From Cohaesibacter haloalkalitolerans (lineage in GTDB: Bacteria > Pseudomonadota > Alphaproteobacteria > Rhizobiales > Cohaesibacteraceae), in assembly GCF_003574655.1 (NCBI RefSeq), contig NZ_QNUM01000006.1, forward strand, positions 1 to 64,000: a stretch of DNA of 64,000 nt, in the 5' to 3' direction. The notes below the pieces were generated by a model that searched no databases, was not told the origin of the DNA, and saw only the letters and a program-made list of their open reading frames with translations. This document shows, in pieces, positions 1 through 9,054 of this stretch. A program made the position numbers and the translations under genes. Each line of letters opens with the position of its first letter. The stretch's first letter is position 1.

Positions 1-2125
1 TGTGGGTGTCGGAGGTGTCCACATCGGTGGTGGAGAGAGTGCCGATGACGGCACCGGCGGCATTCTCGTCCACCGAGCTGGCGGACAGGTCAATGGCGGT
101 CGGCGCATCATTGGTGCCGGTCACCTCAATGGTGACGGTGCCCTGATCGGTGGAGCCATTGCCATCGTCGGCGGTGAAGCTGAAGGAGACGGTGCGGCTC
201 TCGCCCACGGCCAGGTCATCAAAGTCGGAGCCGGGGTTGAAGCTGTAGGAGCCATCGGCATTGAGGCTGACGGAACCTTCCGACGGCTGGCCGTCGAGGG
301 AATAGGTGATGGCATCGCCATCAAGGTCGGTTGCGGTGACCGTGCTGTCGAGGGTGACATTCTCTGACGTGGTCTCGGCGGCATCATCGGCGGTGACGGC
401 CTCATTGAGGTCGTTGACGGTGATGGTGAAGTCCTCGGCGACCGAGGCACCATTGGGGTCGGTGGAGGTAACGGTCACGGTGACCGTCGGTTCACTCTCG
501 TGATCAAGCGCCACGCCGTCCTTCAATTGCAGCACCATATTGCCGGAGCCATCCTCGACCACCTCGAAGCGATCATCGGAGACGGTGTAGCTGTGGGTGT
601 CGGAGGCATCCACATCGGTGGTGGAGAGGGTCCCGATGACGGCACCGGCGGCATTCTCGTCAACGGCGCTGGCCGACAGGTCAATGGCGGTCGGCGCATC
701 ATTGGTGCCGGTCACCTCAATGGTGACGGTGCCCTGATCGGTGGAGCCATTGCCGTCGTCGGCGGTGAAGCTGAAGGAGATGGTGCGGCTCTCGCCCACG
801 GCCAGGTCATCGAAGTCGGAGCCGGGGTTGAAGCTGTAGGAGCCATCGGCATTGAGGCTGACGGAACCTTCCGACGGCTGGCCGTCGAGGGAATAGGTGA
901 TGGCATCGCCATCAAGGTCGGTTGCGGTGACCGTGCTGTCGAGGGTGACATTCTCGGACGTGGTCTCGGCGGCATCATCGGCGGTGACGGCCTCATTGAG
1001 GTCGTTGACCGAGATGGTGAAGTCCTCGGCGACCGAGGCGCCATTGGGGTCGGTGGAGGTAACGGTCACGGTGACCGTAGCCTCTGCCTCATGATCGAGG
1101 GAGACGCCGTCCTTCAATTGCAGCACCATGTTGCCCGAGCCATCCTCGACGACCTCGAAGCGGCTGTCGGAGACGGTGTAGCTGTGGGTGTCGGAGGCAT
1201 CCACATCGGTGGTGGAGAGGGTCCCGATGACGGCACCGGCGGCATTCTCGTCCACCGAGCTGGCGGACAGGTCAATGGCGGTCGGCGCATCATTGGTGCC
1301 GGTCACCTCGATAGTGACGGTGCCCTGATCGGTGGAGCCATTGCCGTCGTCGGCGGTGAAGCTGAAGGAGACGGTGCGGCTCTCGCCGACGGCGAGGTCA
1401 TCGAAGTCGGAGCCGGGGTTGAAGCTGTAGGAGCCATCGGCATTGAGGCTGACGGAACCCCCGGACGGCTGGCCGTCGAGGGAATAGGTGATGGTGTCGC
1501 CATCAAGGTCGGTTGCGGTGACCGTGCTGTCGAGGGTGACATTCTCGGACGTGGTCTCGGAAGCATCATCGGCGGTGACGGCCTCGTTGAGGTCGTTGAC
1601 CGAGATGGTGAAGTCCTCTGCGACCGAGGCGCCATTATTGTCGGTTGAGGTGACGGTCACGGTGACCGTAGCCTCAGCCTCATGATCAAGCGCCACGCCG
1701 TCCTTCAGTTGCAGCACCATATTGCCGGAGCCATCCTCGACCACCTCGAAGCGGCTGTCGGAGACGGTGTAGCTGTGGGTGTCGGAGGCATCCACATCGG
1801 TGGTGGAGAGGGTCCCGATGACGGCACCGGCGGCATTCTCGTCCACGGAGCTGGCCGAGAGGTCAATGGCGGTCGGGGCATCATTGGTGCCGGTCACCTC
1901 GATGGTGACGGTGCCCTGATCGGTTGAGCCATTGCCATCGTCGGCGGTGAAGCTGAAGGAGACGGTGCGGCTCTCGCCCACGGCGAGGTCATCAAAGTCT
2001 GAGCCGGGGTTGAAGCTGTAGGAGCCATCGGCATTGAGGCTGACGGAACCCTGAGACGGCTGACCGTCGAGGGAATAGGTGATGGCATCGCCATCAAGGT
2101 CGGTTGCGGTGACGGAGCTGTCGAG
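1..2125 (-). repeat. Tandem 591-bp repeat array inside the adhesin gene
   Basis: The same sequence recurs with an exact period of 591 bp: the landmark TGTGGGTGTC falls at 1, 592, 1183 and 1774. About 3.6 copies are visible and they continue off the left edge. 591 is 197 codons, so the array keeps frame. Copies differ only at scattered bases; for example the segment just after the VCBS half reads PSEG, PSGG or PSQG. Homology stops at about 2125, where the unique N-terminal region begins. Confidence 0.95.
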
Positions 2126-2719
2126 GACCGATCCTTCGGCAACGCTTTCCGTGCTGTCAATGGCCTCGACATCATGGTTGACGTCTTGCGTTGCATCTGC
2201 CGCAGGGGGCATGGAACCGCCAGATGCCGAGCCGCCGTCGATGGGCTTGCTGGCTGCTGTCGCAATGGTTATGGGCTCTTCTCCGCCAAGATCCGGCTGG
2301 GAAAAGGATGTTCCGGTCGGGGCATTGTTGATGGAGAGGCGTGGGCTTTCCGGCTCGACGAAGGCGATCTCTTCCGGGGCTGACAGGCCGGAAGATGCGG
2401 AAGGCGAAGACAAGGCACCATCGCTGGTGCTCGGGAAGCTGGAGCCATCGCCCGTCGCGGCGGGTCCCGAGCCGGTATCGGCGACACCGGACTGAACGTC
2501 CCCTGACTGGGTAAGAGGCAGAAGCACCTCGTCTTCGTTGGCCAATCCGTAATGCAGGTTCGGGTTCAGGATATCCTGACGCAGGGCGAGATGGTCGCCG
2601 GTGTCATAATCGCTGGCACGCTGGGCTTCCGCTTTCTGCATATTCTGCTGAACACGGTTTGCTTCGAACTTCGATTGGGTTGCTTCTGCTTTCAAGTCTG
2701 GTGCTTTGGTGTCAGCCAT
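1..2719 (-). CDS. Giant VCBS/cadherin-like repeat adhesin, N-terminal part (partial)
   Basis: The frame opens at an ATG at 2719 on the minus strand, with AAGGA eight bases upstream, and stays open for 906 codons to the window edge. Only the N-terminal part is therefore present. Residues 1 to about 195 are hydrophilic and rich in Ala, Ser, Glu and Gln (start MADTKAPDLKAEA), with no Sec signal peptide. The rest consists of 197-residue units. Each holds a VCBS-type half ending in VTGTNDAP and a cadherin-like half beginning SVDENAAGAVIGTL. Proteins of this kind are known as very large type I-secreted biofilm adhesins. The divergently transcribed ABC/HlyD/TolC genes next door are its likely exporter (inference). 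The C-terminal secretion signal and any calcium-binding RTX part lie outside the window. An ATG-proximal retention module cannot be identified with certainty. Confidence 0.85.
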   Translation of the reverse strand, partial: MADTKAPDLKAEATQSKFEANRVQQNMQKAEAQRASDYDTGDHLALRQDILNPNLHYGLANEDEVLLPLTQSGDVQSGVADTGSGPAATGDGSSFPSTSDGALSSPSASSGLSAPEEIAFVEPESPRLSINNAPTGTSFSQPDLGGEEPITIATAASKPIDGGSASGGSMPPAADATQDVNHDVEAIDSTESVAEGSVLDSSVTATDLDGDAITYSLDGQPSQGSVSLNADGSYSFNPGSDFDDLAVGESRTVSFSFTADDGNGSTDQGTVTIEVTGTNDAPTAIDLSASSVDENAAGAVIGTLSTTDVDASDTHSYTVSDSRFEVVEDGSGNMVLQLKDGVALDHEAEATVTVTVTSTDNNGASVAEDFTISVNDLNEAVTADDASETTSENVTLDSTVTATDLDGDTITYSLDGQPSGGSVSLNADGSYSFNPGSDFDDLAVGESRTVSFSFTADDGNGSTDQGTVTIEVTGTNDAPTAIDLSASSVDENAAGAVIGTLSTTDVDASDTHSYTVSDSRFEVVEDGSGNMVLQLKDGVSLDHEAEATVTVTVTSTDPNGASVAEDFTISVNDLNEAVTADDAAETTSENVTLDSTVTATDLDGDAITYSLDGQPSEGSVSLNADGSYSFNPGSDFDDLAVGESRTISFSFTADDGNGSTDQGTVTIEVTGTNDAPTAIDLSASAVDENAAGAVIGTLSTTDVDASDTHSYTVSDDRFEVVEDGSGNMVLQLKDGVALDHESEPTVTVTVTSTDPNGASVAEDFTITVNDLNEAVTADDAAETTSENVTLDSTVTATDLDGDAITYSLDGQPSEGSVSLNADGSYSFNPGSDFDDLAVGESRTVSFSFTADDGNGSTDQGTVTIEVTGTNDAPTAIDLSASSVDENAAGAVIGTLSTTDVDTSDTH

Positions 2720-2996
2720 TGCCAGGATCCTTAACTTTACTTCGTCATCAACGAACGGACATTGGGCTCTGACGCTATAGTATGCGTGCTTAATCGGCCC
2801 TTTCCTGGAATGGTTAGCGAGGCGTAAAATGTTCAATTTCTTATTGGTTTGAATTTGAATTGTCCAAAAATTGCAAAGTTGGTTAAGAAAAGATCAAGAG
2901 AGTTGGCGTCATATGGGAGCTGTTTGGAAATTTCCGTTTACTCATTTGTCCTGCTGTCCGGATAAGAGCACGATGAATGATGCATGAGCCCATGAG
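2720..2996. promoter_or_regulatory. Divergent promoter region between adhesin and secretion genes
   Basis: This AT-rich intergenic stretch separates the minus-strand adhesin from the plus-strand ABC gene and must carry both promoters. I see no clear consensus -35/-10 pair or operator that I would defend. Confidence 0.4.
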
Positions 2997-4826
2997 ATGA
3001 TGAACCGTCGCAAGACCGAGAATAGACGAGGACTGCTCGCCACCTTCAAGGCTGGCCTTGCGCGGTTCCACGACGTTTTTCAGCCGCCAAATTCGATGCG
3101 GACGACTTGGTTCGCCGAGCAGGTGCGTGTGCCCAAACGCATCATGGCTGCGTCCTTCGTGATCAATATGCTGGGGCTTGGCATGCCGCTGGTGATTCTG
3201 CAGATCTATGACCGGATCATCCCGAACCAGTCCTATTCGACGCTGTTCTTTCTGATCATGGGGCTGGCCATCGTGCTGGTTATCGACACCATGCTCAAGA
3301 TCGTACGCTCCCATATTTCCGGCTGGTCCTCGTCCTACATCGACTATATTTCCGGTGTCGAAGCGATCCGCCGTGTGTTGCTGGCAACGCCTGAAGCACT
3401 CGAAAAGAACCCCGCCAGCACTCATATCGACCGCATGAATGCCCTGTCGATAACGGCCCGCATGTTTGCTGGCCCGGCGCGCATGGGGCTTGTCGACCTG
3501 CCGTTCATTTTCATCTTTCTGGGGGTGATGGCCATCGTCAGTCCGACTATTGCCGGCCTGCTGGTCTGCGTCTTTGCCGTCTTCGCCTGGCGTCTGCTGG
3601 TCCGGGCAAGGAACATTCAGGATCTGCAGGACGAACGGCAGCAACTGGACCGGCGCAAATATGATTTTGTCATCGAGGCCCTTTCCGGCATCGAGGCGAT
3701 CAAGACCATGGCCTGCGAGCCACAGATGATGCGGCGCTATGAACGTCTTCAGGAAGCGATCGCGGTTGCCTTCCACCGCTCGGTCAAGCTGGATGGTGCG
3801 ACCCAGTCGCTCAGTGCATCCTTTGCCTCGATCACCATGATCACCATTGTATCGAGCGGCGCCCTGCTGGTGATCGAAGGGTCACAGTCCATCGGTTCGC
3901 TTGCCTGCTGTCTGCTGCTGGGCGGTCGCGCGGTGGAGGTTCTGGTGCGATCGATCCGCTCGTGGAGCGAGTTGAGCAACTTCGATCTGGTCAAGCAGAA
4001 TGTTGACGAGTTGCTTTCGATCAACCCCGAACCGGACCGGCAAATCGTTTCGCTCGGCCTCGATACGGGCGAGATCACGCTGAAGGACGTTGTCATCCGG
4101 TCGCGGATGCGCGATGGGCAGGATGAATATCACATCTCGATGACCATTCCGCACGGCACCTTTATCGGCATCAAGGGCAACAGGGTCAGCGATGATCATC
4201 ACCTGCTGCGGATCCTGCGGGCGGTGACTCTGCCTGATCAGGGACAGATCCGTATGGGCGGGGAAGATCTTGAGGCTTTGATAGATGCGGATCTGTCCGG
4301 CTCCATTGCCTATGTTTCCAACAGTCCGGCCATTTTCAGCGGCACGATTCTGGAAAATCTCACGCTGTTCAACCCGCGCGAGGGGCTGCATGATGCGCGC
4401 TATGCGGCTCAGCTGATCGGGTTGGAGAGCGATATCCAGCAACTGCCCCATGGCTATGACATGCCGCTTGGAATGGGCGGCAACGAGACTCTGCCGCCAA
4501 GCTTCCGGCAGCGCATCTGTATTGCCCGGGCGATTGCCCGCAAGCCGAAAATTCTGGTACTGGAAGAAGCCAACGCATTGCTCGACCAGCGCTCGGACGC
4601 GCTTCTGCGCAAGGGGCTTGAGGACCTGCGCGGTTCCATGACGATTGTGTTCCTGTCCAACCGACCGTCCTTTCTGGCGCTCGCCGACAGGCAGTTTTGC
4701 CTGAGGGACGGGGGGCTGCAGCCAATTGAGCCGCAAAAGCCGGACGCTGGTAAACCTGCCGCTTCAGACGGTCAGGACTTGAGGGCGCCTGCGCCCAGAA
4801 CTGTTGCAGCCGGAGGATCGGTATGA
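2997..4826 (+). CDS. Type I secretion ABC permease/ATPase with degenerate ATPase motifs
   Basis: A 609-residue inner-membrane ABC exporter half-transporter: membrane domain about residues 35-300 and nucleotide-binding domain about 365-580. The fold resembles RtxB/LapB-type type I secretion permeases. The ATPase motifs are eroded. The Walker A position reads GIKGNRVS (391-398), without the GKS/T lysine-serine. The signature is LPPSF (499-503) instead of LSGGQ. Walker B is ILVLEEA (519-525), which keeps an acidic pair. This subunit probably does not hydrolyse ATP itself and works as the partner of the next gene (inference). Its stop overlaps the start of that gene by four bases (ATGA), so the two are translationally coupled. 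The ATG at 2997 is followed directly by a second ATG. Confidence 0.9.
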   Translation: MMNRRKTENRRGLLATFKAGLARFHDVFQPPNSMRTTWFAEQVRVPKRIMAASFVINMLGLGMPLVILQIYDRIIPNQSYSTLFFLIMGLAIVLVIDTMLKIVRSHISGWSSSYIDYISGVEAIRRVLLATPEALEKNPASTHIDRMNALSITARMFAGPARMGLVDLPFIFIFLGVMAIVSPTIAGLLVCVFAVFAWRLLVRARNIQDLQDERQQLDRRKYDFVIEALSGIEAIKTMACEPQMMRRYERLQEAIAVAFHRSVKLDGATQSLSASFASITMITIVSSGALLVIEGSQSIGSLACCLLLGGRAVEVLVRSIRSWSELSNFDLVKQNVDELLSINPEPDRQIVSLGLDTGEITLKDVVIRSRMRDGQDEYHISMTIPHGTFIGIKGNRVSDDHHLLRILRAVTLPDQGQIRMGGEDLEALIDADLSGSIAYVSNSPAIFSGTILENLTLFNPREGLHDARYAAQLIGLESDIQQLPHGYDMPLGMGGNETLPPSFRQRICIARAIARKPKILVLEEANALLDQRSDALLRKGLEDLRGSMTIVFLSNRPSFLALADRQFCLRDGGLQPIEPQKPDAGKPAASDGQDLRAPAPRTVAAGGSV

Positions 4827-7330
4827 TCGACAAGACATCCGGACCCGACCTCCCGCCATCTGCCACTACCGGCGTTTCTGACACCAGCCGCAAGATCGCT
4901 TTTCGGCCGATCCGGCCGGCCGAGCGCAGCAACAAGGGCAAGAAACGCAGCAATCCGGTTCTGCTCCGGCAGCCATCCGGGCGGCCACTTGAAGGCGCAT
5001 CCTTTGCCGAGGCTGCGCGGCAGCTGGACGAGGGGGACGTCGCGCTGTCCGATCTGGCGCAATATTCCAACGACCACCACCTTGCTGGCGACCCGCCCTT
5101 GCAGGCAGATGCATTGGATGAGGAAGACCCGTTTGCAGGCGATGCTGTCCTGCTGTCGCCTGAAGCGGAGCTTGAACCGGTTCCCTTCTCGGATCTTGAA
5201 GAGCGACTGGGGATCAGCGAGCGCTGGTCCGGTATCGACTATCACAGCTCGGCGGGGCGCTGCGTGCAGGTTCTGCTGGCGCTGATCGGCTGGGCTGGCG
5301 GTGGCCGCCATCTGGCGCAGGTTCTGCCGCATTTCAACACCGTGAACGACATGACCGGCCTCAGAGCCGTGTTGACGCGGCTCAACTATGTGGCCATCGC
5401 CGATGAAGCCAGACTGGAGCAGCTGTCGAACGAGAAGATGCCCTGCCTCTATGAGGATGAGGACGGTCTTGTCCGCATCGTGCTGGCCGTCGACTATGCG
5501 ACCCGCCGTTTAAGCTGCTTCAATGGCCTGACCGGGCAGGAAGAAGAGATCGCCTGTCCCGGACGTCCGGTGCTGGTCTATTATATCAAGCCGATCGATG
5601 TTGCCAGCCAGAACCGGTTTGTTCAGTCCTTCGGCTGGGTGACCCATGCCGCTGCTTCCTTCCGCAAGCTGTTCCTGTCGCTGTTCGTGATCAACTTCGG
5701 CATCAACATTGCTGCCATGGCGGTTCCGATCTTCATCATGACGGTCTATGGCTACGCCATTCCTTCCAAGGCACCGGGCAGTCTGATGATGTTTGTCATC
5801 GGGGTCGGTCTGGTCATTGCCGCCGACCACGCGCTGAGGGCGTTGCGGACCCGCATTCTGGCCTATGTCGGCGCCCGGTTTGACACAGCGCTTTCCGTTG
5901 AGGTCTTTCAGCGTCTGCTCTATCTGCCCTACACCATGGTGCAGAATGCCTCGATGGGGGCACAGCTGGCGCGCCTGAGGCAGTTTGAAAAGCTGCGCGA
6001 GATCTTTCTGGGCTCCTTTGGCACGGCGGTGCTCGATCTGCCCTTCGTGCTGGTGTTCATCACGGCCATCACCCTTATCGGCGGCTGGATCGCTGCGATC
6101 CCGTCGATGCTGGTCGTCTGCTACATTGTTCTGGCGCTGGTGACGGTCCCGATTGCCAAGCGCCAGACCATGCAGTCAGGCGATGCCAAATCAAGGAAAC
6201 AGAACATCATGATGGAGCTGTTTCTGATGCATCGGGAAATCAAGAGTGTCGGCGGCGAGGCCATCTGGCAGAAGCGCTATGAGGAAGCATCGGCCAATTT
6301 TGCCGCGCTCGATTTCCGGGCACAGCATTTTTCCCGTCAGGTGCAGACGATCAGTCAGGCCCTGTCCATGGCCGCAGGCATCGCCACGCTGGGCGCTGGC
6401 ACCATCATGGTCATGGAGGGCAACCTTGGTGTTGGCGGCCTGATCGCCATCATGGCCCTGATCTGGCGTGTTCTGGCGCCGCTGCAGAATGCTTTTCTCA
6501 GCCTGTCCCGTATCGGCAAGCTGATCGAAGCCGTCCGCATGGTGAACAACCTGATGCGCACCCAGACCGAGCGCATGCCCGGCGTCGTGCCCAGCATCTC
6601 GCGCAAGTTCAAGGGGCATATCTCGACCAAGAATCTGTCTTTCCGCTATCCGCAGGCTGCTGATGCTGCCATCAAGAGCGCCAATGTGGTCATCAACCCC
6701 GGCGAGATCGTCGCCATTACCGGCCCGAGTGGCGGTGGCAAATCGACCTTCTTGAAGCTACTGGCTGGTATCTACCGACCGGTCGCGGGCGCTGTGGGCT
6801 TTGATCATCTCGACATCCGGCAGATGGATCTGGGAGAGTTGCGCTTCGAAATCAGCTATCAGCCTGACAACGCGACTTTCTTCTACGGCACCGTGGCGCA
6901 GAATTTCCATCTCAACGATCCAGAAACGAACTGCAGCAAAATGCTTGATCTGATGGCGCAGTTCAACATCGAGGCCGATGATCCGAATCTGCCCGAAGGG
7001 CTGGACACCCGCCTCAAGGCCGAGACCATCCATCAGATGCCCGACGCCCTCAAGCAGAAACTGCTGCTCTGTCGCAGCTTCAGCAAGGCGGCAACCTACT
7101 ATTTCCTTGATGAACCGGCCAACTATCTGGATTTTGAAACCGACCGCAAGTTCATGGATCATCTGGAAACGATGCGTGGTACGTCGACCATTCTGTTCAC
7201 CACCCAGCGTCCGAGCCACATGAAGATGGCCGATCGCATTCTTTTGCTGCATGAGGGGCAGGTCATTCTGAACGGTCCGCCAGAAAAGGTCCTTCCGCAG
7301 TTGGATGCCTTCAACAAATCGGTTGCCTGA
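4823..7330 (+). CDS. Type I secretion ABC permease/ATPase with C39-like domain
   Basis: An 835-residue ABC exporter. A variable leader is followed by a C39-peptidase-like domain (about 130-260), membrane helices (about 285-560) and an ATPase domain. The C39-like part lacks the catalytic Cys-containing QxxxDCG motif, so it should bind substrate rather than cleave it, as in known CLD domains of RTX exporters. Walker A is intact (GPSGGGKS, 634-641) and Walker B is YYFLDEP (759-765). The signature is MPDAL (739-743) rather than LSGGQ. With the preceding ABC gene it probably forms a heterodimeric pump in the inner membrane for the adjacent adhesin. The separate HlyD and TolC genes downstream complete a type I system. 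Confidence 0.92.
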   Translation: MIDKTSGPDLPPSATTGVSDTSRKIAFRPIRPAERSNKGKKRSNPVLLRQPSGRPLEGASFAEAARQLDEGDVALSDLAQYSNDHHLAGDPPLQADALDEEDPFAGDAVLLSPEAELEPVPFSDLEERLGISERWSGIDYHSSAGRCVQVLLALIGWAGGGRHLAQVLPHFNTVNDMTGLRAVLTRLNYVAIADEARLEQLSNEKMPCLYEDEDGLVRIVLAVDYATRRLSCFNGLTGQEEEIACPGRPVLVYYIKPIDVASQNRFVQSFGWVTHAAASFRKLFLSLFVINFGINIAAMAVPIFIMTVYGYAIPSKAPGSLMMFVIGVGLVIAADHALRALRTRILAYVGARFDTALSVEVFQRLLYLPYTMVQNASMGAQLARLRQFEKLREIFLGSFGTAVLDLPFVLVFITAITLIGGWIAAIPSMLVVCYIVLALVTVPIAKRQTMQSGDAKSRKQNIMMELFLMHREIKSVGGEAIWQKRYEEASANFAALDFRAQHFSRQVQTISQALSMAAGIATLGAGTIMVMEGNLGVGGLIAIMALIWRVLAPLQNAFLSLSRIGKLIEAVRMVNNLMRTQTERMPGVVPSISRKFKGHISTKNLSFRYPQAADAAIKSANVVINPGEIVAITGPSGGGKSTFLKLLAGIYRPVAGAVGFDHLDIRQMDLGELRFEISYQPDNATFFYGTVAQNFHLNDPETNCSKMLDLMAQFNIEADDPNLPEGLDTRLKAETIHQMPDALKQKLLLCRSFSKAATYYFLDEPANYLDFETDRKFMDHLETMRGTSTILFTTQRPSHMKMADRILLLHEGQVILNGPPEKVLPQLDAFNKSVA

Positions 7331-7581
7331 TCTCAGCTCCCATTTCCGACAACCCCGGGCGGGAAACGGAAAAATCGAGATTTTTAGGCAAGGATGTATT
7401 AACCCTCCTCGCGCTATTCTGAGGCCGGGTGTGGCTAGGGTTGCATCATGCAATCACGTGCGGGTCATGCTTCAGTGCGAAAAGGGTTTGGCCTTTTTGT
7501 TCTTGAGTGTGAAGAGTAGAACGGGAAGGGTTTTGTGCGGTTGCTGGCAACGGCGCAAAAGGCATTTCCAGGATTGAATCT
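7331..7581. other. Gap between ABC pair and HlyD gene
   Basis: This 251-bp stretch has no convincing gene and no clear terminator. The adaptor gene may have its own promoter here, but I cannot point to one. Confidence 0.4.
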
Positions 7582-8916
7582 GTGAAATTGTTCGTGTCCA
7601 AAAACACTGGTCTTGATTCCAAGACGCTGACACTGCCGCTGGCGCTGGAGGCAGAACAGCCGCCGCAGCTGTTCGCCTATGTGGTGACCGGGTGTCTGGG
7701 GTTTTTGGCTGTCTTCATCATCTGGGCCTTTGTCACCTCGGTGCTTGAGGTGACCCATGCCGGTGGCCAGATCCAGCCGCTCGGCTCGGTGCAGACTGTC
7801 CAGCATCTGGAAGGCGGCTACATCGACAAGATCCTTGTTGCCGAGGGCGACCGGGTAACAGTCGGTCAGCCGCTTGTCAGGCTGCGCCCGACAGCAACGG
7901 AAAGCGAGCGCGACCAGCTGGCAATCCGTGCGGCCTCTCTCAGAATGTCCATCGCGACCATTGATGCCCTGACCCGGCAACAGGAGCTGTTGCTGTTTGA
8001 TAGCGGCGATCAGCGCTATGCCAACATTGCCCGATCCCAGCAGGATGTCTTTGCTTCCGAGAAGGAACGCATCAACCGCGAACTGGCCAAATATGCTTCC
8101 CAGCTTGCCCGCCGCGAAGCCGAGTATAGGGCCGCCGTTTCCGAGCACAAGAGCGCCGTCAAGCGGGTGGAAATTGCCCAAGAGCAATATGGCATGCTCG
8201 ACGGCCTGCTCAAGCAGCACTATGCCTCGCGCCGCTCGGTGCTGGAAGCGGAAGCGACACTGGAGGAATCCCGCTCGCGCCTTTACTCGCTGGATGGCAA
8301 GATCTCGACCACCCGGGAACAGGCCAAGGAAGCGCAGATCCAGCTTGATGAGGCCCGCGCCAAGATCTTCAGCGATCTTGCCAAGGAAAAATCAAAGAAT
8401 GCCAGTGAGCTGGCCGAGGTCACCCGCTTGCTGACCAAGCAGCAGGATCGCGTGGCTAGCCTTGATCTGGTGTCGCCGACCAATGGCATCGTGCAGGAGC
8501 TGCCAATCAATACGGTTGGCGCCGTGGTGCGCTCTGGCGAAATCGTGGCCCGCATCGTGCCCGATGATCGTAAGATCGTCGCCGACGTCCGCGTCAAGCC
8601 CAAGGATATTGGCCACATTCATCTGGACGCTGACGCCAAGGTGACGGTTTCCACCTTCGACCCCTATGTCTTCGGCTCGCTTGAGGGCAAGGTCAAGACG
8701 ATCTCTGCCACCTCGTTTGAAGATCAGGACGGCCAGCCCTATTTCAAGGTGCAGATTGCGCTCGACAAGAACGAGTTCAACCGCAAGGATATGTCCTACC
8801 CTGTGCTGCCGGGCATGGTCGTGACCGCAGACATCGTGACGGGCTCCAAGTCGCTGGCCCGCTATCTGCTCAAGCCAGTCTATCGCTCGATGGACGTTGC
8901 CTTCTCCGAACGCTAG
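7582..8916 (+). CDS. HlyD-family type I secretion periplasmic adaptor
   Basis: A 444-residue membrane fusion protein starting at GTG. A short cytoplasmic tail precedes one membrane helix (about residues 33-55). Next come a lipoyl/barrel-sandwich half (AGGQIQPLGSVQTVQHLEGG), a long Lys/Glu/Arg-rich coiled-coil hairpin (about 110-295), the second lipoyl half (LDLVSPTNGIVQELPINTVG) and a C-terminal beta-barrel. This is the standard HlyD/LapC layout and length. It bridges the inner-membrane ABC pair and the TolC-like channel encoded next. The order ABC-ABC-HlyD-TolC makes a complete export route for the adhesin transcribed the other way. Confidence 0.95.
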   Translation: MKLFVSKNTGLDSKTLTLPLALEAEQPPQLFAYVVTGCLGFLAVFIIWAFVTSVLEVTHAGGQIQPLGSVQTVQHLEGGYIDKILVAEGDRVTVGQPLVRLRPTATESERDQLAIRAASLRMSIATIDALTRQQELLLFDSGDQRYANIARSQQDVFASEKERINRELAKYASQLARREAEYRAAVSEHKSAVKRVEIAQEQYGMLDGLLKQHYASRRSVLEAEATLEESRSRLYSLDGKISTTREQAKEAQIQLDEARAKIFSDLAKEKSKNASELAEVTRLLTKQQDRVASLDLVSPTNGIVQELPINTVGAVVRSGEIVARIVPDDRKIVADVRVKPKDIGHIHLDADAKVTVSTFDPYVFGSLEGKVKTISATSFEDQDGQPYFKVQIALDKNEFNRKDMSYPVLPGMVVTADIVTGSKSLARYLLKPVYRSMDVAFSER

Positions 8917-9054
8917 CCATCAAGGCCTTCTCGAGCGGATTAAACGGCCGTCTTTTCGTTCCTTTCCGCTTTATTAACCATAAATACCTAAGACTGGAGG
9001 GGTGTAATACGCTCAAGGCGCGGTCGGTCGCGCCTCGCAGTGGAATGGGCAGGA

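Noticed and set aside
500-1648. Long Gly-rich plus-strand frame over the repeat array
   Set aside because: It is the complement of the adhesin repeats. Its low-complexity Gly/Val/Ile product repeats with the same period and has no start signal, while the minus frame gives clear VCBS/cadherin units.
2400-2719. LapG-type di-alanine cleavage site in the adhesin N-terminus (GPAATG, PPAAD)
   Set aside because: Neither matches the usual TAAG/PAAG context, and no LapD/LapG genes are in the window. The motif is too short to support a claim.
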